The notes under the pieces were generated by a model. The model ran no database searches and was not told the origin of the DNA. It saw only the letters and a list, made by a program, of their open reading frames with translations. Positions 8,634 to 17,446 of a stretch of DNA of 64,000 bases are shown here, one piece after another (positions within the stretch are counted from its first letter, which is position 1; the number at the start of each line of letters is the position of its first letter). The DNA comes from Desulfovibrionaceae bacterium (GTDB taxonomy: Bacteria; Desulfobacterota; Desulfovibrionia; Desulfovibrionales; Desulfovibrionaceae), in contig JAHZEL010000023.1 in NCBI GenBank assembly GCA_019421865.1, positions 58,256 through 122,255 of the forward strand, given 5' to 3'. Both the position numbers and the translations under genes were made by a program.

Positions 8634-9673
8634 GATCTCACCTTTGTCACACGGGTCAGGGCGTAGAGGATCATGCCGTTGGACACGATGATGCGGATAA
8701 CTTCGGACATATCGGTCTGCAGCATGCTGTTGATGACCGAGGGCGTCATGGTCAGGATGCCCTGGAAGAGGAACGTGCCTACGATGACGTTGATGATGGA
8801 GGCCTTTTTCACCGAGGCGCCGCCGATGAGCAGAGCGGCCACGGCGGGGAAGGCCATCATGAACGGTCCCATGTACAGCTGGATGAAGCCGAAGCTCTGT
8901 TCATAGATGATGATGCCGAGGGCGCCGAGCCAGGTGGAAAGAATGACCGACAGGGTGCGCATGCGGTTGATGTTCACGCCGCTTGCCCGGGCATATTCAG
9001 GATTGGAGCCCACGGTGGTCATGGCCGTGCCGGTGCGGGTGCGCATGAAGATCCACATGAGACCGCATAGCAGCAGGAAGAAGAGGAACATGCCCGTGGG
9101 GAAGTAGAAGGCGTCGCCGATGTTGAAGGCGCCGATGTCGCTGATGGCCTTCTGCCAGAATTCTTCCACGGAAACCGTGGTTCTGAGGCCCACGCCGGCG
9201 TAGCCCCAGACCATGTTGGAGCTGGTATAGGGCAGCACGAGCCACATGATGCACATGAAGGCCACGGAGGAAAAGCCCACATAGGTGGCGATCATCATTT
9301 CCTCGCCCTTGACCTTGTTGAGCAGAAGACCGTAGCCCCAGCCGAGAATGACGGCGATGGGCGTGGCGATGAGCATGGCGGTGAATATGCCGGGGATGCC
9401 CTTGGCTTCAAGTTCGACGCTGGTGACGGCGCCGAGAAGACCGGCGATGATGCCGAGCGGCAGACCGAAGTTCAGGCCGCAGCCGGACTGCACCATGGGC
9501 ACCATGGCGAGCACGAGCACGCCGTTCATGCCGAAGCGCACCAGAGTATCACTGAAGGCCGCGTCCACAGGCACGCCCACGAAGGGAGCCACGATGAACA
9601 GGACCAGCAGAAAGACCGCGATGAGTATGCGGGGCCATCCTGCTTCTTCTATGAATGTTTTTATGCGGTTCAT
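8630..9673 (-). CDS. ABC transporter permease (BPD_transp_2 family), first subunit
   Basis: A 347-residue integral membrane subunit related to the following permease. It has the LGWGYGLLLNKVKGEEMMIATYVGF loop and the TVGSNPEYARASGVNINRMR motif that contacts the ATPase in this class. Its start overlaps the ATPase stop and its stop overlaps the next permease start, each by four bases, so the subunits are translationally coupled. Confidence 0.9.
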   Translation of the reverse strand: MNRIKTFIEEAGWPRILIAVFLLVLFIVAPFVGVPVDAAFSDTLVRFGMNGVLVLAMVPMVQSGCGLNFGLPLGIIAGLLGAVTSVELEAKGIPGIFTAMLIATPIAVILGWGYGLLLNKVKGEEMMIATYVGFSSVAFMCIMWLVLPYTSSNMVWGYAGVGLRTTVSVEEFWQKAISDIGAFNIGDAFYFPTGMFLFFLLLCGLMWIFMRTRTGTAMTTVGSNPEYARASGVNINRMRTLSVILSTWLGALGIIIYEQSFGFIQLYMGPFMMAFPAVAALLIGGASVKKASIINVIVGTFLFQGILTMTPSVINSMLQTDMSEVIRIIVSNGMILYALTRVTKVRS

Positions 9674-11307
9674 GCGATTGCCGCCTCCGTTCCGTTGGTA
9701 TTGTCAGTCGCGGCCTTTTCGGCTTCGGCGGAACCGGCGCCCATGAGCAGGTATCCGAAGGCCTCGGAAGGCGTGCTTGCGGGCAGAATGCCGGCCACGG
9801 CGCCCTTGTCGATGATGGCGATGCGGTCACAGACGGAGCGAAGTTCCTCAAGTTCGGAGGAAATGACCACGACGGTCATGCCGTGTTCGCGGTTGTACCG
9901 CTTCAGGGTGTCGAGCACGACCTTCTTGGCGCCCACGTCGATGCCTCGGGTGGGTTCGGCCACGAAGAGCAGCTTGGGTCTGGTTTCAAAGGCCTTGGCG
10001 AGGCAGACTTTCTGCTGATTGCCGCCGGAAAGTTCCTGCACGAGCTGCTTTTCGCTCGTGCACTTGATTTCCAGGTCGTGAATGTATTTGCGGGCACATT
10101 CGGTGATGGCCTGTTCGTCGCGGATTTTCAGAGGTCCGAAGTTGCGCAGGAAACGGCCCTGCATCTGCAGGGAGGTGAAGATGATGTTCCAGGCGATGGA
10201 CTCTTCCAGAAGCAGACCCACGCCGCGGCGGTCTTCGGAAACGGCGGAAATGCCGAGAGAGAGGGGGGAGGTGGGGTTGTTGAGTTCCACCCGCTTGCCG
10301 TGGAAGGTCACGGTGCCGCCGGCGGGGTGCAGGCCCATGATGCCGTTGGCGATGCCGAGCTTGCCCTGACCGGCCATGCCGCCGATGCCGAGGATTTCGC
10401 CCTCGTACACGGTGAGGTTGACGTTGCGCACCGTTTCACCGGGCATGTCCACCCACAGATGCTCGATCTGCATGGCCACTTCTTCGGAGGTTCTGCGCTC
10501 TTCTTCGGAGCCTTCGGGGCGGTCGATCTTGCGGCCGACCATGGCGCTCGCGATCTGGCGGACGCTGGTTTCGGCAGGCGTGGTCTGAAGAACGACTTCG
10601 CCGTCGCGCAGGATGACGATGTCGTCGCAGACGCTCATGACTTCCTGCAGACGATGGGAAATGAAGATGATGGAAATGCCCTGAGCGGCCAGACGGCGCA
10701 TGGAATCGAGCAGAATGTCGGCTTCGCTTTCGGTGAGCACGGCGGTGGGTTCGTCGAGCACGAGAAGGCGGGTACCCTTCTTGTCGATTTCACGGGCGAT
10801 TTCGGTGAACTGCTTGTAGCCGACGGGCAGTTCGGAAATGGGAGTGGAGCTTTCGAGCTCGATGTTGAGGCGGGAAATGGCCTCATCGGCTCTCTGCGTC
10901 ATGGACTGCCTGTCCAGCGTGGTCAGACGGTCGCCGAAGGCTTCCACAAGGGGATTGTACACCAGGGTTTCGCGGTTGAGCACGATGTTTTCCGCGACGG
11001 TGAAGCCGGGTATGAGGGAAAATTCCTGATGCACCATGCCTATGCCCGCATTAAGGGCGTCCATGGGGCTGCGGAATTTGACTTCCTTCCCGTCGATCAG
11101 GATTTTTCCTTCATATCCGCCGGTTTCCTGGATGACGCGCATGCCGAAGAGAATATTCATGAGGGTGGACTTGCCAGCCCCGTTTTCGCCGACAAGACCG
11201 AGTATGCGGCCCTTGCCCAGCGTGAAATTGACATTCTTCAGCACCCGGTTGGAGAAGTATGCCTTACCGACACCTTCTACGCGAAGCAATGGATCTTCTG
11301 CGCCCAT
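9670..11307 (-). CDS. ABC transporter ATP-binding protein with two nucleotide-binding domains
   Basis: A 545-residue ATPase of the sugar/nucleoside importer class, with two domains in tandem. NBD1 has Walker A GENGAGKS (40-47), an unusual signature ELPVGYKQ (159-166) and Walker B LLVLDEP (181-187). NBD2 has the degenerate Walker A GMAGQGKLG (310-318), a good LSGGNQQ signature (about 426) and LLFVAEPTRGID. One competent and one degenerate ATP site is normal for this class. AGAGG precedes ATG 11307. The binding-protein gene lies 445 bases upstream beyond a terminator, so this three-subunit unit may be expressed at a lower level. Confidence 0.92.
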   Translation of the reverse strand: MGAEDPLLRVEGVGKAYFSNRVLKNVNFTLGKGRILGLVGENGAGKSTLMNILFGMRVIQETGGYEGKILIDGKEVKFRSPMDALNAGIGMVHQEFSLIPGFTVAENIVLNRETLVYNPLVEAFGDRLTTLDRQSMTQRADEAISRLNIELESSTPISELPVGYKQFTEIAREIDKKGTRLLVLDEPTAVLTESEADILLDSMRRLAAQGISIIFISHRLQEVMSVCDDIVILRDGEVVLQTTPAETSVRQIASAMVGRKIDRPEGSEEERRTSEEVAMQIEHLWVDMPGETVRNVNLTVYEGEILGIGGMAGQGKLGIANGIMGLHPAGGTVTFHGKRVELNNPTSPLSLGISAVSEDRRGVGLLLEESIAWNIIFTSLQMQGRFLRNFGPLKIRDEQAITECARKYIHDLEIKCTSEKQLVQELSGGNQQKVCLAKAFETRPKLLFVAEPTRGIDVGAKKVVLDTLKRYNREHGMTVVVISSELEELRSVCDRIAIIDKGAVAGILPASTPSEAFGYLLMGAGSAEAEKAATDNTNGTEAAIA

Positions 11308-11587
11308 ATGACCTCTTCATTTTGGAGCTTTTTATGTTGAAAGGATCCGTCAGAACCGGATACGACATCGGACACGGGAACGATGCGTTCCGGGAGCTGT
11401 CCGCGCCGCGGGCCCGTGGGCCGCGCAGCCCTTGCAGAGTTTCCGCCTGAGCGGAACATGACAGCGGCAGGAATGACCTGCGCTGCGGAATCCCGTCTCC
11501 GCGAAAGTATGAGAAAGGCAAGGCAGAAATGCGGAGAGAGGGGGGAAGGGTCTTTTCCGGAAAGAAAACGGAAAAGACAACGTAGCA

Positions 11588-11617
11588 TAAAAAAATCAAA
11601 ACGGCAAAAGCCGTTTT
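11588..11617 (-). terminator. Terminator between the DUF3798 gene and the ABC ATPase
   Basis: On the minus strand AAAACGGC-TTTT-GCCGTTTT is followed by GATTTTTTT. Together with the hairpin at 11717-11743 it should cut most binding-protein transcripts before the ATPase gene. The rest of the 445-base gap (11308-11751) shows no gene. Confidence 0.75.
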
Positions 11618-11716
11618 TCGTGAACGGCGGCAGCGGAAAATGGCATTATAACCCGCCGTGATTTCAATTTATTTGCTGCATCAGGACCCGAAGCGGTTGC
11701 CGGGGCTTCTGTGCAG

Positions 11717-11743
11717 CAGAGGGAAGGCTGAGCCTTCCCTCTG
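11717..11743. repeat. Strong intercistronic hairpin downstream of DUF3798 gene
   Basis: CAGAGGGAAGGC and GCCTTCCCTCTG form a perfect 12-bp stem with a three-base loop, 8 bases after the DUF3798 stop. No T-run follows on either strand, so it is more likely a 3'-end stabiliser of the binding-protein mRNA than a terminator. Confidence 0.7.
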
Positions 11744-11751
11744 TCAGTGTG

Positions 11752-12966
11752 TTACTTGATGGACTTGTACTTGTCGGGTACGGGCACTTCGGTCATGTGC
11801 ATGTAGCCCTTGCCGAAGATGTACAGGTCTTCAAAGACCAGCACGTGGTTCTTCTTTTCCTTGCCGGTGGCCACGTCGACATAGTAACCGCCGCTCCAGG
11901 TGGAGCCGGGGGTCGCGGCGTTGTAGGCGGCAAAGAGGTCTTCCTTCTTGAAGTTGCGGCGGAAGCTGCGGCCGCCGGTCACGCCTTCCTTGGCGTACTT
12001 GATGGCGAGTTCGCCGAGGCCGAGGGAGTTGGTGAAGCCGTAGGAGTAGGTCCAGGTGCCCATGCGGCCGGCTGCGCCCTTGGCAACGACGGTGTCTTCC
12101 ACGCGCTTCAGGATGGCCGGGAAGTCACCGGACACGTCGGCAAGGTCGATGCCCAGAGCGCCGGGGTAGCCCATGAGGGGAGAAGGCAGGTCAGCTTCGA
12201 TGAAGAAGCCGCCCTTGTCTTCGGTGAGGCGCTTGAGCAGAGGTTCGGTGTGGGCGTCGTTGGTGCAGAAGAACGCGGTGTTGGGGCCGAGCTTGTCGAG
12301 CCACTGGGGAACCTGTTCGAGGATGTACTGCTGGGCGCCGGCAACGCCGACGTCGGAGGTGGGATCGGGGGCGCTCATGAAGTGGAAGTTCACGCCGAGA
12401 TCCTTGCAGGCCGCTTCCATGATGTTGCGGCGGCGGGAGAGCAGTTCATAGCTCATGTGGCGGGGGAAGGAAATGTGCACGAAGTCGGTCACACCGAGCT
12501 TCTTGGCGGCGGCGATGATGAGGTAGCCGCGGGAGATGTTGTCGGCGTTGATGGCGAGGTCGGCGGCGCTTTCAATGACGTTCGGGTCTTCATGCGCTTC
12601 GCCCACGAGCAGCATGATGTCGGGGCGCTTTTCGCGGATGCGCTGGAAGGCGGCGGTGGTACCGGGGATGCCCTGGTTCACGATGACGGCCTTCATGTCG
12701 GGATCGTCGGCGAAGGAGACGATCTGAGAAATGGTGGTTTCCATTTCCGTCATGAAGTTGTCGGGGTAGGTGATATGCTTGATCATACCGCCGTTGGCGA
12801 CGTCACCGTACTTCTTGATCAGCGCTTCAGCGCCGCGCAGATCGTCTTCGGACTGCGACACGGTGCCGGTGCAGATGCCGATATGAATTTTGGCAGGCTC
12901 CGCGGCGGAAGCCTGGGTGGCGAAGGCCATCATGCCCAGACACATGGCTGCGAGAAAACGTTTCAC
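11752..12966 (-). CDS. DUF3798-family periplasmic binding-protein-like protein
   Basis: A 404-residue exported protein of the DUF3798 family with the look of a periplasmic binding protein of the BMP/sugar type. The signal peptide (VKRFLAAMCLGMMAFATQASA) is followed by IHIGICTGTVSQSEDDL. I choose the GTG start at 12966, because a perfect AAGGAGG lies 8-9 bases before it and the residues after it form the signal peptide; the ATG at 13023 would add 19 residues with no ribosome site. Its position just upstream of an ATPase and two permeases makes it the likely ligand receptor. The ligand is unknown. Cytoplasm-like alternatives are unlikely given the signal. Confidence 0.85.
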   Translation of the reverse strand: MKRFLAAMCLGMMAFATQASAAEPAKIHIGICTGTVSQSEDDLRGAEALIKKYGDVANGGMIKHITYPDNFMTEMETTISQIVSFADDPDMKAVIVNQGIPGTTAAFQRIREKRPDIMLLVGEAHEDPNVIESAADLAINADNISRGYLIIAAAKKLGVTDFVHISFPRHMSYELLSRRRNIMEAACKDLGVNFHFMSAPDPTSDVGVAGAQQYILEQVPQWLDKLGPNTAFFCTNDAHTEPLLKRLTEDKGGFFIEADLPSPLMGYPGALGIDLADVSGDFPAILKRVEDTVVAKGAAGRMGTWTYSYGFTNSLGLGELAIKYAKEGVTGGRSFRRNFKKEDLFAAYNAATPGSTWSGGYYVDVATGKEKKNHVLVFEDLYIFGKGYMHMTEVPVPDKYKSIK

Positions 12967-13002
12967 CTTTCTTTCCCTCCTTAGGAATGTGAGAAACGGC
13001 TC

Positions 13003-13015
13003 GGCCCTTAGGGCC
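13003..13015. repeat. Palindromic leader element upstream of DUF3798 gene
   Basis: GGCCC-TTA-GGGCC lies in the 5' leader between the promoter and the Shine-Dalgarno sequence. It could be an mRNA hairpin or an operator. Confidence 0.4.
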
Positions 13016-13028
13016 TTGTTCACGTTAA

Positions 13029-13056
13029 GTTATACCGATAATGTGATAATTGTCAA
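13029..13056 (-). promoter_or_regulatory. Sigma-70-type promoter of the DUF3798/ABC operon
   Basis: On the minus strand TTGACA, a 16-base spacer and TATAAC. Predicted transcription starts near 13022, giving a leader of about 55 bases. It is one of the best promoter matches in the window. Confidence 0.75.
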
Positions 13057-13132
13057 AAGTGAAAAAAGCGTAAGGACAACATATCGGAAAAAATATTGCC
13101 GGAGCCTGCGGCAGTGGGAAAGAATGCAGACG

Positions 13133-13155
13133 AAAAAGGCCGCCCGAAGGCGGCC
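13133..13155 (-). terminator. Rho-independent terminator downstream of ilvA
   Basis: On the minus strand GGCCGCC-TTCG-GGCGGCC followed by five T, about 190 bases after the ilvA stop. No gene is visible between them. Confidence 0.85.
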
Positions 13156-13343
13156 TGACTGATTTAAGAGGATTATGGAAAAGAGCTGCGATTGCGGCAG
13201 CCGTCAACGGATTCCGGGTTCGACCGGCGGCGGGGATTGCCGTTTCTGCGGATCGGATGCCGGAAGTTCGTTTTTTCCTGCGGCGGAACGGACGGATTTC
13301 ACGAAAATGTTCCGCTCCGCCGCGAATGTGAGCAGCGGCTCCT

Positions 13344-14885
13344 CTAGTTGAGCGGCGCGAGGAACTTTCGGCAGGCTTCGTTGTCGGTTTCGTCCCACCA
13401 GGTGAAGCCGAGCTTGTCCAGATTGGCGTAGAACTCGTCGCACTGTTCGGGAGCCACTTCAAAGCCGCAGGCCACGCGGCCGTATTCCGCGCCGTGGTTG
13501 CGGTAGTGGAACATGGTCACGTTGAAGTTCGTGCCCAGCGTTTCGAGGAAGTGCAGCAGCGCGCCGGTGCGTTCCGGGAACTGGAAGCTCAGAATGTGTT
13601 CGTTCTTCACGGCGGCGGGAGCCTTGCCGCCGATCATGTAGCGCACATGGCTCTTGGCGAAGGTGTTGCGCGTCATGTTGGTCACGTTGTAGCCGGCTTC
13701 GCGCAGACCTTCGATGATGCGTTCCAGCTCGTCCATGCCTTCGGTGAGGCGCAGCGAGGTGAAGATCTCCGCCTGCGAGGAGTCGGAGTAGCGGTAGTTG
13801 AATTCCGTCACCATGCGGTTGCCGAGCTTGCGGCACAGGTCAAGGAAGGCGCCCTTCTTTTCGGGAATGGTCACGGAGATGATGCCTTCACGCTGTTCGC
13901 CCACTTCGCAGCGTTCGGACACGAAGCGCAGGGTGTGGAAGTTCATGTTCGCGCCGGAAAGAATGGCGGCCATGCGCGCGCCGGAGATGTCGTGCTCGGC
14001 GGCGTACTTCTTGAGACCGGCGAGCGAGAGCGCGCCGGAGGGTTCGGCTATGGCGCGGGTGTCGTCGAAGATGTCCTTGAGGGCGGCGCAGATTTCGTCG
14101 TTGGAACAGGTGATGATGTCGTCGAGATTTTCACGCAGCACGCGGTAGGTTTCGTCGCCTATGCGCTTCACGGCCACGCCGTCGGCGAACAGGGACACGC
14201 GGTCGAGAGTGACCGGGCATCCCGCCTCCCAGGCGGCCTTGAGGCAGGCGGAGCCCTTGGCTTCCACACCGATGACCTTCACCTGGGGCAGAATCTGCTT
14301 GATGTACACGGCGATGCCCGCGGCAAGACCGCCGCCGCCGACCTGCACGAAGACATGGGTGAGGCGGCTGTCCTGTTCGAGCAGTTCGCGCGCGATGGTG
14401 CCCTGACCGGCGATGACGTCGGAGTCGTCGTAGGGAGGAATGAGGGTCAGTCCCTGCTCTTCGGCCAGACGCATGGATTCGGCATAGGCCTCGTCGAAGC
14501 TGTTGCCGAAGAGCACCACGTTGCCGCCGAAGCGGCGCACGGCGTCGACCTTGATGTCGGGCGTGGTCTTCGGCATGACGATGGTGGCCTTCACGCCGAG
14601 TCTTGCGCCGGAAAGGGCGCAGCCCTGCGCATGGTTGCCTGCGGAAGCGGCAATGACGCCGCGCTTTTTCGCCTCTTCGGGAAGCTTCGCAATCTTGTTG
14701 TAGGCGCCGCGCAGCTTGAAGGAGTGCACGGGCTGCAGATCCTCGCGCTTGAGGCTGATGCGGCAGCCCACGCGTTCGGAGAGCTTTTCCATATATTCGA
14801 GCGGGGTCACGCGGGCCACGTCGTACACGGGGGAAAGAAGGATCTTGCGCAGGTATTCTGCCGGGGACGGATGTTCGGTGGGCAT
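13344..14885 (-). CDS. ilvA: Biosynthetic L-threonine ammonia-lyase IlvA
   Basis: A 513-residue PLP enzyme that converts threonine to 2-oxobutanoate, the first step of isoleucine synthesis. The PLP lysine is Lys57 in SFKLRGAYN; ASAGNHAQG and the glycine-rich VGGGGLAAG phosphate-binding loop are present. The C-terminal 170 residues hold two ACT-like Thr_dehydrat_C regulatory repeats (ISVTIPEKKGAFLDL and HILSFQFPERTGALLHFL), which indicate isoleucine feedback control and separate it from the short catabolic TdcB. AGGAGA lies 9 bases before ATG. It follows the PP-loop gene after 54 bases and is probably cotranscribed. Confidence 0.95.
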   Translation of the reverse strand: MPTEHPSPAEYLRKILLSPVYDVARVTPLEYMEKLSERVGCRISLKREDLQPVHSFKLRGAYNKIAKLPEEAKKRGVIAASAGNHAQGCALSGARLGVKATIVMPKTTPDIKVDAVRRFGGNVVLFGNSFDEAYAESMRLAEEQGLTLIPPYDDSDVIAGQGTIARELLEQDSRLTHVFVQVGGGGLAAGIAVYIKQILPQVKVIGVEAKGSACLKAAWEAGCPVTLDRVSLFADGVAVKRIGDETYRVLRENLDDIITCSNDEICAALKDIFDDTRAIAEPSGALSLAGLKKYAAEHDISGARMAAILSGANMNFHTLRFVSERCEVGEQREGIISVTIPEKKGAFLDLCRKLGNRMVTEFNYRYSDSSQAEIFTSLRLTEGMDELERIIEGLREAGYNVTNMTRNTFAKSHVRYMIGGKAPAAVKNEHILSFQFPERTGALLHFLETLGTNFNVTMFHYRNHGAEYGRVACGFEVAPEQCDEFYANLDKLGFTWWDETDNEACRKFLAPLN

Positions 14886-14939
14886 CGGGACGTTTCTCCT
14901 GAGCGCGCCCTGCGGCGCGTCGTTTTCTCCGGGGCTTTC

Positions 14940-16001
14940 TCAGTCGCGGCTCTGTTTTTCGGGTTTGCGCAGGGCGTGCAGTTCGTCGCGCGCGCTTTCC
15001 CATGTGGGTTCATGAAACACGGTTTCCCGGCTGGGCGTCACTTCCACAAGCGTGGCCTGGCCGTTCTCGGTCACGCGCACGCTGATGCGCTGACCTTCCT
15101 CGGCGGCCCGGCAGGCTCTGGGGGAGTAGGAGGCCACGAGCGAGGCGGCCTCGCGCACGGCGTCGGCGTCCCAGGGGCGGGAGCTGCGGCCCAGCGCGAT
15201 GGGACCGGGGAAGCCCGCCACCTTGAAGTGCAGATCGCCCTCGCGCAGCAGTCCGGCATAGGCTTCGTTGTCGAACTTGTGGCGGCCGATGGTCAGCCAG
15301 CGGTCTTCGTGCCAGAACTGCCGGCCCACGTCCGCAAGCTGGAAGTCGTTCAGATCGGGCGAGGCAAGGCGGGAGAGCACGGGCCAGAAGCGGCGGGTGT
15401 TTTCCTTTTCCGTGAGCTTGCAGCCGCCGCCGGGCGTGGGAATTTCGGTGATGTGGAACTGTTCGGCAAGCGCCAGCTGCTCCTTGCGGCCGCGGCCGTT
15501 CATGGCGAGCAGTCGGGAGCGGTCGATGAGGCCGGATTCCTCGGCGGCCGTGGGATCAAGAAGCTTGGCGCAGAGCGGGCGGACAAGAATGTCGCGCACT
15601 TCGGCGTCGCGGCGGATGACGTTGAGCGTGTCGCGCCGCTGCGACATGGGCCGCTGCCCCAGCACTTCGCCGGACACGAGGAACTTCGCTCCGTAAATCT
15701 CCATCTGTTCCCGGGCGAGATTCATCATGAGAATCTTGCAGTCCACGCAGGGATTCATGGCGCTGCCGAATCCGTAGGTCGGGCCGCGCTTCAGCAGATC
15801 CACGAACGCCTCACCGGCGTCCACGGCGGTGATGTCGAGTCCGTAGACCTCCTGCCAATGGTCCACGCGATCGGGGTGGCCGAAAAAGGGAGAGTAAAAG
15901 TGCAGGCACTTGATGGTCCTGCCCTGTTCCATGAGCAGCCGTGCGGCGAGGATGCTGTCCAGTCCGCCGGAAAAAAGAGCTATGCCGTCGTAGTTTTTCA
16001 T
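14940..16001 (-). CDS. PP-loop ATPase, MnmA/ThiI-like, with C-terminal NFACT-R-like domain
   Basis: A 353-residue protein that begins with a PP-loop ATP pyrophosphatase motif (FSGGLDSILAARLL, residues 10-23), followed by MNPCVDCKILMMNLA, which resembles the catalytic cysteine region of tRNA thiouridylases, and GEVLGQRPMSQRR. After about residue 215 comes TPGGGCKLTEKENTRRFWPVL and an RNA-binding-like domain I associate with the NFACT-R_2 family. Such proteins are often annotated as tRNA thiouridylase-like, but the exact modification is not established. A promoter sits so close upstream that the mRNA may be nearly leaderless. Confidence 0.75.
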   Translation of the reverse strand: MKNYDGIALFSGGLDSILAARLLMEQGRTIKCLHFYSPFFGHPDRVDHWQEVYGLDITAVDAGEAFVDLLKRGPTYGFGSAMNPCVDCKILMMNLAREQMEIYGAKFLVSGEVLGQRPMSQRRDTLNVIRRDAEVRDILVRPLCAKLLDPTAAEESGLIDRSRLLAMNGRGRKEQLALAEQFHITEIPTPGGGCKLTEKENTRRFWPVLSRLASPDLNDFQLADVGRQFWHEDRWLTIGRHKFDNEAYAGLLREGDLHFKVAGFPGPIALGRSSRPWDADAVREAASLVASYSPRACRAAEEGQRISVRVTENGQATLVEVTPSRETVFHEPTWESARDELHALRKPEKQSRD

Positions 16002-16008
16002 GGCTCTT

Positions 16009-16037
16009 TAGATAGATGGTATGCGGGCCTCTGGCAA
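16009..16037 (-). promoter_or_regulatory. Promoter of the PP-loop gene, possibly giving a leaderless mRNA
   Basis: On the minus strand TTGCCA, 17 bases, TATCTA. The -10 hexamer ends 7 bases before ATG 16001, and no good Shine-Dalgarno sequence is present. Confidence 0.45.
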
Positions 16038-16046
16038 GTGTTTCTC

Positions 16047-16075
16047 TTGCCCCCCGGGCGGCCTTTTGCTAATGT
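16047..16075 (+). promoter_or_regulatory. Candidate promoter of recA
   Basis: TTGCCC, 17 bases, then TAATGT with an upstream TGC that could act as an extended -10. Match quality is moderate, and I could not recognise a LexA operator. Confidence 0.4.
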
Positions 16076-16084
16076 TCTTCGTCT

Positions 16085-16111
16085 CGGCGTTTTTTTGTTT
16101 CCGAAACGCCG
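16085..16111. repeat. Inverted repeat in the recA leader
   Basis: CGGCGTTT and AAACGCCG, 8 bp, separated by 11 bases, just downstream of the candidate recA promoter. It could be an operator or an mRNA hairpin. Confidence 0.45.
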
Positions 16112-16203
16112 CCATCCGCGAGGCCCGCGCTTCCCAAGGCGCGGAAAAGGGGCAGAACGCTTCGCCCGCGCGGAAAACTTGTCTATTTCAGGAGATGTCA
16201 TAC

Positions 16204-17286
<1,083 letters not shown>

Positions 17287-17338
17287 TTTCAGGTCATGCC
17301 GCAGGGCCGCCTCCGGGCGGCTCTGCCGTTACCTGAAA
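17287..17338. repeat. Nested hairpin after recA
   Basis: Outer arms TTTCAGGT/ACCTGAAA enclose GCCGCC-TCCG-GGCGGC and a GCAG/CTGC pair. No T-run follows, so it may be a processing or attenuation structure rather than an intrinsic terminator. Confidence 0.65.
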
Positions 17339-17348
17339 AGATGATACG

Positions 17349-17366
17349 GCGGCCGGATCCGGCCGC
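17349..17366. repeat. 18-base perfect palindrome between recA and alaS
   Basis: GCGGCCGGATCCGGCCGC reads the same on both strands. It lies 80 bases before the alaS start and forms a second compact structure in the recA-alaS leader. Confidence 0.6.
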
Positions 17367-17446
17367 TCTGAACGCAAAAAGGACCGGGGGAAGAGCTTTC
17401 TTTTCCCGTGTTTGCAGAAGGCCTTCCGGCCTCATCGGGAGAATGT

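Noticed and set aside
13201..13260. GGTTCGA stretch resembling a tRNA T-loop
   Set aside because: No acceptor, D-arm or anticodon arm could be built around it.
17287..17446. T-box or other tRNA-sensing leader before alaS
   Set aside because: No T-box core (AGGGTGG-like) or specifier loop could be recognised; the structures are simple hairpins.
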